64,000 bases of DNA from Avichristensenella sp031550535. Its GTDB lineage: Bacteria; Bacillota; Clostridia; Christensenellales; Aristaeellaceae. Below the pieces are notes generated by a model that made no database searches, was not told the DNA's origin, and saw only the letters and a program-made list of their open reading frames with translations. The stretch's first letter is position 1, and each line of letters begins with the position of its first letter. Positions 52,431 through 61,524 of the stretch are shown one piece after another. A program made the translations under genes and the position numbers. Location: contig JAVBOM010000011.1 of the NCBI GenBank assembly GCA_031550535.1, positions 9,985-73,984 on the forward strand, read 5' to 3'.

Positions 52431-52494
52431 AGAGGTAGGGATTCCAGGCGGAAGCCCTTATGGCGCCCGATTCTTCGAATCCGCGCCGCCATCA
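52431..52494 (-). repeat. Module A palindromic repeat, copy 14
   Basis: Reverse copy (GAGGTAGGGATTCCAGGCGG, AAGCCC, GCGCCCGATTCTTCGAATCC) filling the hutP-cmk gap. Confidence 0.85.
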
Positions 52495-52513
52495 AGGATA
52501 AAGGAGCCATGAT

Positions 52514-53182
52514 ATGGCGCTAACGATAGCGATTGATGGACCAGTCGGCGCGGGAAAGTCCAGCATTGCCAAGGGGCTTGCCAAGGCGCTTGACATCGCG
52601 TACCTGGATACCGGCGCGACGTACCGTGCGCTGGGGCTGAAGGCGATCCGCGAGGGCATTGACCCGCGCGACGAACCCGCCGCCGGGGCGCTGGCGGAGC
52701 GGACCGAGGTCTCCGTGCGTCACGTGGACGGCGAGCAAAGTACGTTCTTGGACGGCGAAAACGTGACAGACAAAATCCGCACGCCCGAGGTATCCGCGGC
52801 GGCGTCCGCGATTTCGACCGTGCGAGCCGTTCGCGAGCGGATGGTCGCGCTGCAGCGGGACTACGCGAAAAAAACGGACATGGTGCTGGATGGCCGGGAT
52901 ATTGGCACGCGGGTTCTGCCGGATGCGACGTTCAAGTTCTTTCTGAACGCGACGCCGGAGGAACGGGCGCGCCGCCGGCATGCGGAAATGCTGGCCAAGG
53001 GCGAGCAGGCGGACTATGAGAGCGTGCTGAGGGATTTGACGGCGCGGGACCGGCAGGATATGGGGCGCGCCGTGGATCCCTTGCGCTGCGCGGATGGCGC
53101 GAGGGAGATCGATACCACCGGGATGACGGAGCGTGAAGTCTTGGACGCGCTGATCCAAGTCGTGGGGGAGGGCAAGCGGTGA
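52514..53182 (+). CDS. cmk: Cytidylate kinase
   Basis: Cmk (222 residues) phosphorylates CMP and dCMP. Seen: P-loop AIDGPVGAGKSSIAK, LDTGATYRALGL (CMP site), VLDGRDIGTRVLPDA and ARRRHAEM, DRQDMGRAVDPL. An AAGGAG stands before the ATG. The stop overlaps the GTG start of plsC. cmk-plsC-ispH-rpsA is a conserved block in Clostridia. Confidence 0.95.
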   Translation: MALTIAIDGPVGAGKSSIAKGLAKALDIAYLDTGATYRALGLKAIREGIDPRDEPAAGALAERTEVSVRHVDGEQSTFLDGENVTDKIRTPEVSAAASAISTVRAVRERMVALQRDYAKKTDMVLDGRDIGTRVLPDATFKFFLNATPEERARRRHAEMLAKGEQADYESVLRDLTARDRQDMGRAVDPLRCADGAREIDTTGMTEREVLDALIQVVGEGKR

Positions 53183-53790
53183 ACGCTGAAAAGACGGGCT
53201 TCTATACCTTCGCGCGGATCGTCGTGGGGATCATCCTGCGCGGCCTGTTCGGCATCAAGGTGCGCGGGCAGGAAAACTTACCGAAGGACCGGAACTGCAT
53301 CCTGATGGGCAACCATATTTCCGGCTGGGACCCTCTGACCATCGCGTACCTCTACAAATACAGCGAAGTGCACTTCATTGCCAAGGACTCGCTGTTCAAG
53401 ATCCCTGTGCTGCGCACGATCCTCAAATGGCTGCATGCGTTTCCCGTCAAGCGCGGGGAAGCGGACATGGCGGCGATGCGCACGTGCATGCAGGTGATCC
53501 GCGAGGGGCATGTGCTGGGCATTTTTCCGGAGGGGCACCGGCAAAAGGATGGCCGCGTGAAGGCTGTGGAAACGGGCATCGCCGTGCTTGCGCTAAAGAC
53601 CAGCGTGCCGGTCGTCCCCGTGTTCATCATCGGAAAATACCGCCCGTTCGGCCGCCTGCGCGCCGTGGTGGGCGAGCCCATACCGCTGGATGAGCTGCGC
53701 GCGGCACGCCCGGATGTGGAGACACAGGAGGCGCTGAAGGCGCGTGTCATCGACGCGCTGGAGTCGCTCCGCCCGCTCGCGTCTTTTTAG
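53179..53790 (+). CDS. plsC: 1-acyl-sn-glycerol-3-phosphate acyltransferase, GTG start
   Basis: PlsC (203 residues) adds the second acyl chain to make phosphatidic acid at the membrane. Seen: an N-terminal hydrophobic stretch (ARIVVGIILRGLFG), the catalytic NHISGWDPL (the HxxxxD motif) and FPEGHRQKDGRVKAVETGIAVLAL. It starts with GTG overlapping the cmk stop. The 127-bp gap after it leads to ispH-rpsA. Confidence 0.93.
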   Translation: MNAEKTGFYTFARIVVGIILRGLFGIKVRGQENLPKDRNCILMGNHISGWDPLTIAYLYKYSEVHFIAKDSLFKIPVLRTILKWLHAFPVKRGEADMAAMRTCMQVIREGHVLGIFPEGHRQKDGRVKAVETGIAVLALKTSVPVVPVFIIGKYRPFGRLRAVVGEPIPLDELRAARPDVETQEALKARVIDALESLRPLASF

Positions 53791-53917
53791 CGTCGGTAGC
53801 CGCGGCATCTTGAAACGGAAAATGGAAATTTCTCTTAAAAAAGAATGAGAGTGCAGGAATTCGCGAATACATATCGAAGTGTAGGTTTTATACTATGGAT
53901 TTATAGGGAGGACATCG

Positions 53918-56272
53918 GTGCCAGTCGAAGTCGGTAAACATGCCGGATTCTGTTATGGCGTAAAGGCCGCCGTCGAGACGGCGATGCGCACGGTATCGGA
54001 TGAATCGCCGTGTTGGGTGTTGGGAAGCCTGATCCATAACGAACAAGTTATGCAGAGGCTATGCAGCGCGGGCCTTCGCGTCGCCCGGTCGATGGACGAA
54101 ATCACCGGCGGTACGGTCATCATCCGCTCCCACGGAATGTCGCCCAAGGAGACTACGGCGCTCGAAAGCCGTGGCATCCGTGTGGTGGACGCCACCTGCC
54201 CCAACGTGAAGCGTGTGCATCAGTTGGTACAGACATACAGCATGGATGGCAGCACCGTGATTATCGCCGGGACGGCCGAACACCCGGAGGTCCAGGCAAC
54301 GGCCGGTTGGGGCGGAGGGCCCGTCATCGTGGTGGAGAGCGCCCGTGAGGCGCGAGAAATTCGCGGGATCGCCCGCGCGATGGTTGTGGCGCAGACAACG
54401 CTGCGGCCCGCCAAATGGGATGAGATTGTGGACGCGCTGCAGCGGAGCGTGGAAACGCTGACCGTCGCCAACACCATCTGCCGGGCCACCATTGACCGCC
54501 AGCGCGAGGCGGAGACGCTGTCCGAACGGGCGGATGTGGTACTGGTCGTGGGCGGGCGCGAGAGCGCCAACACCCGCGCGCTGGTGGAAACCTGTAAAGC
54601 CCGGTGTCCGCGCACCTATCATCTGGAATCCGCCGCCGACATTCCCGCGTCGGGGATTGCGGCGTCTGATTATATCGCGATAACCGCCGGCGCCTCCACG
54701 CCGGAGTGGTCACTTAAGGAGGTTGCGACACGTATGAACGACCTGGAAAACAACTTGCCGCAGGAAGCTATGGAACAGCCTGCAGACACGCCCGTGGAAG
54801 AAACGGCCGCCCGGCCCGTGGAGGAAGCGGCGATGGAATCCACAACGCCCATGGCCGAGACGCCGTCTGATGAAACGCCCGCGGTGTGCGCGCTGGAAGA
54901 GAATGCGCCTGGAGTTCCGGCGCAGGGTGAGGAAGCCGCGGAGGAAACCCCCGCGGAGGACGCGCCCGTGGAGGCTAAGCCCGCCGATACGCTGTCGCCC
55001 GAACAGGCGGCCGAGCCCGCGCGCGCCGAAGCCCCCGAGAACAGCTTTTTGGCGGATATCGAGGCAACCCTTGTGACCATCCGTCCGGGACAGACGATTG
55101 TCGGCACTGTTGTGCAGATTACCGAAGACGAGGTGTGCGTCAACATTGGCTACAAGTCCGACGGCCTCGTCAAGCGGAGCGACCTGGTGACCGAAGACGT
55201 ACAGGTCAACGACAAAATCGAGGTTGAGGTTGTCAAGGTGAACGATGGCGAGGGCAATGTTGTGCTTTCGCAGCGCAACATCGTCAACCGCCGCAACTGG
55301 GACGCGCTGATGGAGCAGTTCGATGCGGAGCAGTATGTCGACGGCGTAGGCAAGGAGGCTGTCAAGGGCGGCCTGATCGCCAATGTCAACGGCATCCGCG
55401 CGTTCATTCCCGCTTCCCAGCTCTCCCAGCGCTACGTCGAAAAGATCGAGGATTTCGTCGGCAAGGACATGAAGCTGAAGATCATCGAGGTCGACAAGGC
55501 GAAAAAGCGAATCGTCTGCTCCCGCAAGCTGGTCATCGCGGAGGAGTCGGCCGTGCGCAAGAAGGAAATCTGGGGAAAGCTTATCGAGGGCGAAGTGGTC
55601 GAGGGCATTGTCCGCCGCCTGACCGATTTCGGCGCGTTTGTCGACATCGGCGGCGTGGACGGCTTGGTGCACGTGACCGATCTGAGCTGGGGCCGTGTGA
55701 AGCACCCCAACGAGGTCGTATCGCCAAACCAACACATCTATGTCAAGATTCTGTCGCTGGACCCGGAGCGCGAGCGCATTCAGCTTGGCTACAAGCAGAC
55801 GCAGCCGCGCCCGTGGGATGTGGCGGAAGAGAAATTCCCCGCCGGCTCGATTGTCGAAGGCAAGGTTGTGCGCATCACGACGTTTGGCGCCTTTGTCGAG
55901 TTGGAGCCGGGCCTGGACGGCCTTGTGCACATTTCGCAGTGTGCGTTGACCCGCATCGCGAAGGTGGAAGACGCGGTGCAGGTGGGGCAGATCGTCCGGG
56001 TCAAGGTGCTGGGCGTGGACACGCAGGCCAAGCGCATCAGCCTGAGCATCCGCGCGGCGCTGGAAGAAGAGGCGCTGAACTACTCGGGCGAGATCCCGGG
56101 CGATGAGCACTTGAGCGGGTTCGGCGACGAATATGCGATGCCTGTTTCGTATGACACGGACTACGCTACGCCGGTCGCGTACGAGATGCCCGTGGAAGTA
56201 GAGGCGGAGCAGCCGGAAACGGAAACGGAGCCGGAACCCGAGGCGGAGCCTGAGACAGAGCCGGAGGCGTAA
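53918..56272 (+). CDS. ispH: IspH fused to ribosomal protein S1-like domains, GTG start
   Basis: A 784-residue fusion. Residues 1-275 are 4-hydroxy-3-methylbut-2-enyl diphosphate reductase, the last enzyme of the MEP isoprenoid pathway: FCYGV (Cys12), DATCPNV, ANTICRAT (the three [4Fe-4S] Cys), AEHPEV and VAQTTL. An acidic Pro/Glu/Ala-rich linker (about 285-370) follows. Then come four S1 RNA-binding domains (VGTVVQITEDEVCVNIG; GGLIANVNGIRAFIP; VEGIVRRLTDFGAFVDIGG; EGKVVRITTFGAFVELEPG) and an acidic tail. This fusion is typical of Clostridia and replaces separate rpsA. GTG follows GGGAGG. The benefit of fusion is unknown. Confidence 0.95.
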   Translation: MPVEVGKHAGFCYGVKAAVETAMRTVSDESPCWVLGSLIHNEQVMQRLCSAGLRVARSMDEITGGTVIIRSHGMSPKETTALESRGIRVVDATCPNVKRVHQLVQTYSMDGSTVIIAGTAEHPEVQATAGWGGGPVIVVESAREAREIRGIARAMVVAQTTLRPAKWDEIVDALQRSVETLTVANTICRATIDRQREAETLSERADVVLVVGGRESANTRALVETCKARCPRTYHLESAADIPASGIAASDYIAITAGASTPEWSLKEVATRMNDLENNLPQEAMEQPADTPVEETAARPVEEAAMESTTPMAETPSDETPAVCALEENAPGVPAQGEEAAEETPAEDAPVEAKPADTLSPEQAAEPARAEAPENSFLADIEATLVTIRPGQTIVGTVVQITEDEVCVNIGYKSDGLVKRSDLVTEDVQVNDKIEVEVVKVNDGEGNVVLSQRNIVNRRNWDALMEQFDAEQYVDGVGKEAVKGGLIANVNGIRAFIPASQLSQRYVEKIEDFVGKDMKLKIIEVDKAKKRIVCSRKLVIAEESAVRKKEIWGKLIEGEVVEGIVRRLTDFGAFVDIGGVDGLVHVTDLSWGRVKHPNEVVSPNQHIYVKILSLDPERERIQLGYKQTQPRPWDVAEEKFPAGSIVEGKVVRITTFGAFVELEPGLDGLVHISQCALTRIAKVEDAVQVGQIVRVKVLGVDTQAKRISLSIRAALEEEALNYSGEIPGDEHLSGFGDEYAMPVSYDTDYATPVAYEMPVEVEAEQPETETEPEPEAEPETEPEA

Positions 56273-56313
56273 TCCTAAGGATGCCTCGGCATCAAAACGA
56301 CGCAACAAACGAT

Positions 56314-56340
56314 GGGGACGGTGAAAGCCGTCCCTGTTTC
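56314..56340 (+). terminator. Terminator after ispH-S1
   Basis: GGGACGG, TGAAAG, CCGTCCC, then TGTTTC; weak T-run. Confidence 0.65.
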
Positions 56341-56370
56341 TATACAAAGCGATGGAGAGGAGAAACGCGC

Positions 56371-57156
56371 ATGCTGCAAAGAATCGCGCCGAAGGACCCA
56401 CTGTGGGGCCATCCGCCCTTCGCGGGGGAGGAAACACTGTATCAGCTCATGTACCGCCTTGGCGAGGCGGAGGACGGGTTGTTTTTGACGGACCGCCGCA
56501 GTGTGCTGCTGGCGCGGACATCAAAGGAAAAACCAGCCTGGGTCTGGGTATCGGACAGCGCGGACGAAGCGGCGTATGGCGCACTGCGCGAGGCGTGCGC
56601 GGTGCATGACATTCGCGCATTGACGGCAAAACCGGCTGTTGCCGCGCGCGTATTTCCGCGCCACCGCGTGTCGCGCCGCTCGCTGGCGAACGAGTGCAGG
56701 TGTGTGGTGACGCCGGAGGCGGTACGGGGAAGCGGCGTGACGGCGACAGCGGAGGACATCCCGGACATCGCGGTGATGCTGGCGGGTTTTGCGGCACACG
56801 TGGACGGCATCGAAACGAACCCTGCCGACTACAGCGCGGCCGCGCGCGAGCATGTGCAAAACCCGGATACCGTGGTGTGGTTTACGGAGGAGGGGGAGGC
56901 GGCCGCGATGGCGCGCATCGGGCACCGTTCACCGCGCCACGCGCGTGTGAACAGTGTATTCACGCTCCCCGCCCATCGGGGCAACGGATACGCCGGCGCG
57001 GCGGTCGCGGCGCTTTGCCGGCGGGCGCTCGCGGAGGGGCGAATCCCGATGCTTTACACGGACGGCGACTATCCTTCGTCCAACCGTGCATACCAAAAGA
57101 TCGGGTTTGTCCCCGTCGGAGAGCTGATCACGGTGGAAAAAGAGGCGGAATCCTGA
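56371..57156 (+). CDS. GNAT-family acetyltransferase (FR47-like)
   Basis: A 261-residue protein whose C-terminal half is a GNAT domain: FTLPAHRGNGYAGAAVAALCRRAL (acetyl-CoA loop HRGNGYA) and NRAYQKIGFVPVGE. The N-terminal half is a second domain of the kind found in FR47-type acetyltransferases. Substrate unknown. The ATG at 56371 follows GGAGAGGAG; an upstream in-frame ATG overlaps the terminator region. Confidence 0.82.
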   Translation: MLQRIAPKDPLWGHPPFAGEETLYQLMYRLGEAEDGLFLTDRRSVLLARTSKEKPAWVWVSDSADEAAYGALREACAVHDIRALTAKPAVAARVFPRHRVSRRSLANECRCVVTPEAVRGSGVTATAEDIPDIAVMLAGFAAHVDGIETNPADYSAAAREHVQNPDTVVWFTEEGEAAAMARIGHRSPRHARVNSVFTLPAHRGNGYAGAAVAALCRRALAEGRIPMLYTDGDYPSSNRAYQKIGFVPVGELITVEKEAES

Positions 57157-57185
57157 CGGAGACTTTATAGTTTGTCAAGAACCTG

Positions 57186-57214
57186 TTGAATTGCCTGATC
57201 TTTTTTGCTACAAT
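57186..57214 (+). promoter_or_regulatory. SigA-type promoter of the rhaB-to-rae1 operon
   Basis: TTGAAT, 17-bp spacer, TACAAT. Confidence 0.75.
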
Positions 57215-57251
57215 AAGCACGCTAAAATATAGGATGATAGGTGGCATGATG

Positions 57252-58742
57252 ATGCTCAGTCCGCTTCATCTGCTGGGTTTTGACTTTGGCGCGTCCAGCG
57301 GCCGCGCGATGCGGGGCAGTTTTGACGGCCAGAAGCTCTCCATCCAGGAGGTGCACCGGTTTCCAAACGATCCGGTCAAAATCGCCGATACGCTGTATTG
57401 GGACTTTTTTCGCCTGTTTCAGGAGATGCGCACCGGGCTGGCCAAGGCGGTGCGGGACGGAGGCGCGCCCGCGTCCATCGGCATTGATACCTGGGGCGTG
57501 GATTTCGGCCTGCTGGACCGGGACGGCCGGTTGCTCGGCAACCCAGTCCATTACCGGGACGCCCGCACCGACGGCATGATGGAGTACGCGTACGGCATCG
57601 TCTCCAAGGAGCGGATTTTTGAGCACACCGGGCTCGCGTTCATGCAGTTCAACACGCTATATCAGCTCCTGGCCATGCAGCGGGCGCGGGAAGCCATGCT
57701 GGAACACGCGCGCACGCTGCTCTTTTCCCCGGACCTGCTGGCGTACTTCCTGACTGGAGAAAAGGGGACGGAATACACAATCGCCTCCACGGCGCAGCTT
57801 ACCGACCCGCGCACGCGCGTGTGGTCCTCACCGATATTTGACGCGTTCGGCCTTCCGCGCGGCCTGTTCACGGACATCCGGGAGCCGGGCACCGTGCGCG
57901 GTTCGCTCCGCGCGTCCATCCGCGAGGAGCTTGGACTACAGAGCGAGGTGCGCGTGGTCGCGGGGCCGCAGCACGACACCGCCGCGGCCGTGGCCGCCGT
58001 GCCCACCACGGGCGAACGTTTCGCCTACATCAGCTCCGGCACCTGGTCACTGCTCGGCGCGGAGACGAAGGCGCCCGTTATTTCCAAGGGCGTTCTGGAC
58101 GCCAACTACACCAACGAGGGCGGCGTATACGGCACCACGCGCGTGCTGAAGAACATCATGGGCATGTGGATCATCCAGGAATGCCGCCGCGTGTGGCTCG
58201 CGGAGGGCGCTTGCGAGGACTTCGCGGGCCTTGCCGCGCTCGCGGACGGGGCGGAGCCGTTCCGCTCGCTGTTCGACCCGGACGACGAGCGTTTCCTGCC
58301 CCCCGGCGACATGCCGGAGCGCATCCGCGCGTACTGCCGGGAGACAAACCAACCAATCCCCCAGACGCACGGACAGGTCGCGCGCGCGGTGTACGAGAGC
58401 CTCGCGCTCAAATACCGCTGGGCGGTGCGCAGGCTGGAGCGGGACATCCTGGGCTACGCGATCGACAGCCTGTACATCGTGGGCGGCGGCAGCAACAACG
58501 CGCTGCTGAACCGCATGACAGCGGCCGCCGTCGGAAAGCCGGTCATCGCGGGGCCGGGCGAGGCGACGGTCATCGGCAATCTGCTGACGCAGGCGGCCGC
58601 GCTGGGCGAGATCGATTCCCTGGCCGCGATGCGTTCCGTGGTGCGCGATTCGTTCGAGACGGCGGAATTCCTGCCGAAGGACGCCCAAGCGTGGGATGAC
58701 GCGTACGGCCGCTTCCTCCGCCTGACGGGCCTGGACGACTGA
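57252..58742 (+). CDS. rhaB: Rhamnulokinase
   Basis: A 496-residue FGGY-family sugar kinase that phosphorylates L-rhamnulose. Seen: LLGFDFGASSGRAMRG (phosphate 1), GIDTWGVDFGLLDRDG, AGPQHDTAAAVAAVP (catalytic Asp region), YISSGTWSLLGAE (typical of RhaB) and YIVGGGSNNALLNRMTA (adenosine site). Three ATGs lie side by side (57246, 57249, 57252); the third has the best spacing to AGGTGG. Other rhamnose genes (rhaA, rhaD) are absent here. It overlaps mrnC by one base, an unusual partner for a translation-related group. Confidence 0.9.
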   Translation: MLSPLHLLGFDFGASSGRAMRGSFDGQKLSIQEVHRFPNDPVKIADTLYWDFFRLFQEMRTGLAKAVRDGGAPASIGIDTWGVDFGLLDRDGRLLGNPVHYRDARTDGMMEYAYGIVSKERIFEHTGLAFMQFNTLYQLLAMQRAREAMLEHARTLLFSPDLLAYFLTGEKGTEYTIASTAQLTDPRTRVWSSPIFDAFGLPRGLFTDIREPGTVRGSLRASIREELGLQSEVRVVAGPQHDTAAAVAAVPTTGERFAYISSGTWSLLGAETKAPVISKGVLDANYTNEGGVYGTTRVLKNIMGMWIIQECRRVWLAEGACEDFAGLAALADGAEPFRSLFDPDDERFLPPGDMPERIRAYCRETNQPIPQTHGQVARAVYESLALKYRWAVRRLERDILGYAIDSLYIVGGGSNNALLNRMTAAAVGKPVIAGPGEATVIGNLLTQAAALGEIDSLAAMRSVVRDSFETAEFLPKDAQAWDDAYGRFLRLTGLDD

Positions 58743-59158
58743 TGGGCGACAGCTTTTTGCTGGGCCACGCGCCGCTTTCCGAGCGGGAGGCCATGATGCT
58801 GCACCCCGTGCGCCTGGCGTATGTCGGCGACGCGGTGCACAGCCTGCTCGTCAGGACGGCGCTTGTCTATGGCGGCGACAAGGCGCACGGCATGCACAGG
58901 GACGCCATCAAGAGCGTGAACGCGGCCGCGCAGGCAAGGGCGCTCGCGCGCGTGCAGGCGCTGCTGACGGAACCGGAGGCGGATGTCGTTCGCCGTGGGC
59001 GCAACGCGCACGCGCGCCACGCGGCCCCTCGCCACGCGGATCCCGCGGATTACGCGCAGGCGACGGCGCTGGAGGCGCTTTTTGGCTTTCTGTATTTAAC
59101 AGGGCGCATGGAGCGGCTCTGCGAGTTATATGCCGTTATGAATGAGCCAAATAGCTAG
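58742..59158 (+). CDS. mrnC: Mini-ribonuclease III
   Basis: Mini-III (138 residues) is an RNase III catalytic domain without a dsRNA-binding domain; it matures 23S rRNA. Seen: LHPVRLAYVGDAVHSLLVRT (catalytic Asp), VNAAAQARAL, and YAQATALEALFGFLYLTGRMERL (second metal site Glu). It begins in the rhaB stop (TGATG) and sits in the conserved mrnC-(thyX)-rlmB-rae1-sigH block. Confidence 0.92.
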   Translation: MGDSFLLGHAPLSEREAMMLHPVRLAYVGDAVHSLLVRTALVYGGDKAHGMHRDAIKSVNAAAQARALARVQALLTEPEADVVRRGRNAHARHAAPRHADPADYAQATALEALFGFLYLTGRMERLCELYAVMNEPNS

Positions 59159-59172
59159 AGTAGGAGAAACAC

Positions 59173-59910
59173 ATGCCCGCATGCGATTTGCAGGTTGAAT
59201 TGATTCGCCACACCCCTGCGCCGGAACAGCTCACCGCGCTCGGCGCGCGCTTGTGCTACTCGGGCGCATCGCTCGGGGCGTTGGCGGAAAGAATCGAACA
59301 GAGGGACCAGGACGCTTTCATCGAAGGGGTCATTGAGTCCGGCCATCTGTCCGTGATGGAGCACGCGAGTTTCACGTTCGGCGTGGAGGGCGTGTCCCGC
59401 TCACTACTCGCGCAGATTACGAGGCACCGCATCGCCAGCTTCAGCGTGCAGTCGCAGCGGTATGTTTCCAAGGCCAAGGAATTTGGGTATATCATACCGC
59501 CGTCGATCCGTGCGCTGGGTGAGGACGCCGTCGCCGAGTACGAACGCCAGATGGAGACGATGCACGGCTGGTATCTCGGCTGGCAGGAGCGCCTGGGCGG
59601 TGCGGGGGAGGCGGCCAACCAGGACGCGCGGTTCGTGCTGCCGGGTGCCTGCGAAACGCGGCTGATCGTGACGATGAACGCGCGGGAGCTGCTGCACTTT
59701 TTCTCGCTGCGCTGCTGCAACCGCGCGCAGTGGGAGATTCGCGCGCTGGCGGACGAAATGCTGTCGCTCGCCTATCAAGCCGCGCCGTCGCTGTTCGAGG
59801 CGGCAGGGCCGCCCTGCGCGTCCGGGGCGTGCCCGGAGGGCAAGCGGAGCTGCGGCAAGCAAGAGGAAGCCAGACGGGTGAACCGGGAACTGAAAAAGCC
59901 AGCGAAGTGA
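59173..59910 (+). CDS. thyX: Flavin-dependent thymidylate synthase
   Basis: ThyX (245 residues) makes dTMP from dUMP with FAD and methylene-THF. The diagnostic motif RHRxxSxxxxSQRY appears as RHRIASFSVQSQRYV. Also seen are HLSVMEHASFTF, the substrate Arg region NARELLHFFSLR and QWEIRALADEML. A Cys-rich tail (CASGACPEGKRSC) is unusual. It is inserted in the mrnC-rlmB block, an arrangement seen in other Clostridia. TAGGAG precedes the ATG. Confidence 0.95.
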   Translation: MPACDLQVELIRHTPAPEQLTALGARLCYSGASLGALAERIEQRDQDAFIEGVIESGHLSVMEHASFTFGVEGVSRSLLAQITRHRIASFSVQSQRYVSKAKEFGYIIPPSIRALGEDAVAEYERQMETMHGWYLGWQERLGGAGEAANQDARFVLPGACETRLIVTMNARELLHFFSLRCCNRAQWEIRALADEMLSLAYQAAPSLFEAAGPPCASGACPEGKRSCGKQEEARRVNRELKKPAK

Positions 59911-59922
59911 GGATTATCTATT

Positions 59923-60993
59923 ATGCCATCTTATCAGGATCGGGAAGGGCGCAGGGGCGGCTCGCGCCGCGATGGGGACGGAAACCGGCCAAAGCAACAA
60001 GAAAAGAGCAGGCCGCGCGGGGAAGGGACATACGCCGCACCCGAGAAGCCATTCTTCCACAAGGAAAGGGAGCATAAGCCGGACGAGAAGCCCGCGCGCA
60101 GGTTCGGTCCCGCGCAGCAGCGGCCCGGGGCACCGCAGCAGCGTTCAGCGCCGGGTCCGCAGCGGTCCTCGCAAGCGCAACCGCGCCCCGCGCGCCCTCC
60201 GCGCGCCGTAAGCCCCGCCAGTCCCCCGGAGCGCGTCCGGCCACCGTTTGACGGGGAGGAACCACTTCCGCGCGAGAACCTTTTGGCGGGCAGAAACCCG
60301 ATCCGAGAGGCCATCAAGTCTGGGCGCGACATCGAGCGCATGCTGGTCGTGCGCGGCGAGCTGTCCGGGTCCGCGCGGGAGATTGTCGCCATGGCGCGCG
60401 AGCGGCACATCGTGGTGCAGGTCGTCGACCGCTCCCGCCTGGACGAAATCACGCCGAACCACCAGGGCATGATCGCCTTTGCCTCCGCGTTCCGTTATTC
60501 GGAGGTGGAGGACATGCTCTCCCTGGCCAAGGAGCGGGGCGAGGAGCCGCTGCTGGTGATCCTGGACGGTGTGACCGATCCGCACAACCTGGGCGCGATC
60601 ATCCGCAGCGCGGAATGCGCTGGCGCGCACGGCGTCATCGTGCCGGAGCGGCGCGCGGTGGGCCTCACGCCCGCGGCGGTCAAGGCGTCCGCCGGGGCGG
60701 TGGAGTATCTGCCGGTGGCCCGCGTCGGCAACCTGACGCGGATGCTGGAGACGCTGAAGGAGCAGGGCCTGTGGATCGTCGCGGCGGACATGGGCGGTGA
60801 AGCGTATACGGGCGTGGACCTGACGGGGCCGCTCGCGGTCATCATCGGCGCGGAGGGAGAAGGCGTGTCGCGGCTGCTGCTGGAGCGCAGCGACCGCCGC
60901 GTGGCCCTGCCGATGCGCGGAAAGATCGCCTCGCTGAACGCGTCCGTCGCGGCCGGTGTGCTCCTGTATGAAGTCAGGCGACAGCGCGGATGA
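59923..60993 (+). CDS. rlmB: 23S rRNA (guanosine-2'-O)-methyltransferase RlmB-like
   Basis: A TrmH-type SPOUT methyltransferase (356 residues) likely acting on G2251. The first about 115 residues are low-complexity, rich in Arg, Gln, Pro and Gly, and probably disordered. Then come the substrate-binding domain (LLAGRNPIREAIKSG, LVVRGELSG) and the SPOUT core: LVILDGVTDPHNLGAIIRSAECAG, VVPERRAVGLTPAAVKASAGA, AVIIGAEGEGVSRLLLERSD and MRGKIASLNASVAAGVLLYE. The start is 12 bases after the thyX stop. It overlaps rae1 by 4 bases. Confidence 0.93.
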   Translation: MPSYQDREGRRGGSRRDGDGNRPKQQEKSRPRGEGTYAAPEKPFFHKEREHKPDEKPARRFGPAQQRPGAPQQRSAPGPQRSSQAQPRPARPPRAVSPASPPERVRPPFDGEEPLPRENLLAGRNPIREAIKSGRDIERMLVVRGELSGSAREIVAMARERHIVVQVVDRSRLDEITPNHQGMIAFASAFRYSEVEDMLSLAKERGEEPLLVILDGVTDPHNLGAIIRSAECAGAHGVIVPERRAVGLTPAAVKASAGAVEYLPVARVGNLTRMLETLKEQGLWIVAADMGGEAYTGVDLTGPLAVIIGAEGEGVSRLLLERSDRRVALPMRGKIASLNASVAAGVLLYEVRRQRG

Positions 60994-61496
60994 CGCCCCT
61001 TCTGGTCGTCGACGGCTATAATGTAATCGGCGCATGGGAGCTGGCGAGGCAGAAGAACTGGACGTTTGAGGAATGCCGGGAGCGGCTGATCCTCGTGTTG
61101 GAAGAATACGCCGCCTACCACGGCCTGGAGGTGTCGCTCGTGTTCGACGGGACGAAGAGCGAGCGCCTGATCCGCTCGGAAGAGCGGCGGGGCACGGTGC
61201 GCGTCGTCTATACCCGGCACGGCGAGACGGCGGATCAGTACATCGAGCGGCTTTGTGACGGCCAGCCGCGCCACCGTGAGGTGCGCGTGGCGACGAACGA
61301 CGCCGTGGAGCAAACCATCGTGCTGGGACGGGGCGCGTCGCGCGTACCGGCGCGGGAGCTGCTCCGGCAGATGTCGCAGTCGCGGACCGCGCAGCGCGCG
61401 CAGATCGAAAAGCCGCGCGTGAAGGGGCATCCGCTGATGGCGCGACTGACGGAGCAACAGCGGGAGACGCTGGAAAAAATGCGGCGTGGACAATAA
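60990..61496 (+). CDS. rae1: Rae1/YacP-type NYN-domain ribonuclease
   Basis: Rae1 (168 residues) cuts mRNA in the ribosome A site in Bacillus. The PIN/NYN fold is seen as LLVVDGYNVIGAW (catalytic Asp), LSLVFDGTKS-type strand EVSLVFDGTKSER, YTRHGETADQYIERL and VATNDAVEQTIVLGRG. It follows rlmB with a 4-base overlap and precedes sigH across module A copy 15, as in the Bacillus rlmB-rae1-sigH order. Confidence 0.92.
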   Translation: MTPLLVVDGYNVIGAWELARQKNWTFEECRERLILVLEEYAAYHGLEVSLVFDGTKSERLIRSEERRGTVRVVYTRHGETADQYIERLCDGQPRHREVRVATNDAVEQTIVLGRGASRVPARELLRQMSQSRTAQRAQIEKPRVKGHPLMARLTEQQRETLEKMRRGQ

Positions 61497-61524
61497 TACG
61501 CGCTTGGGACGCGTTTATTGGATA

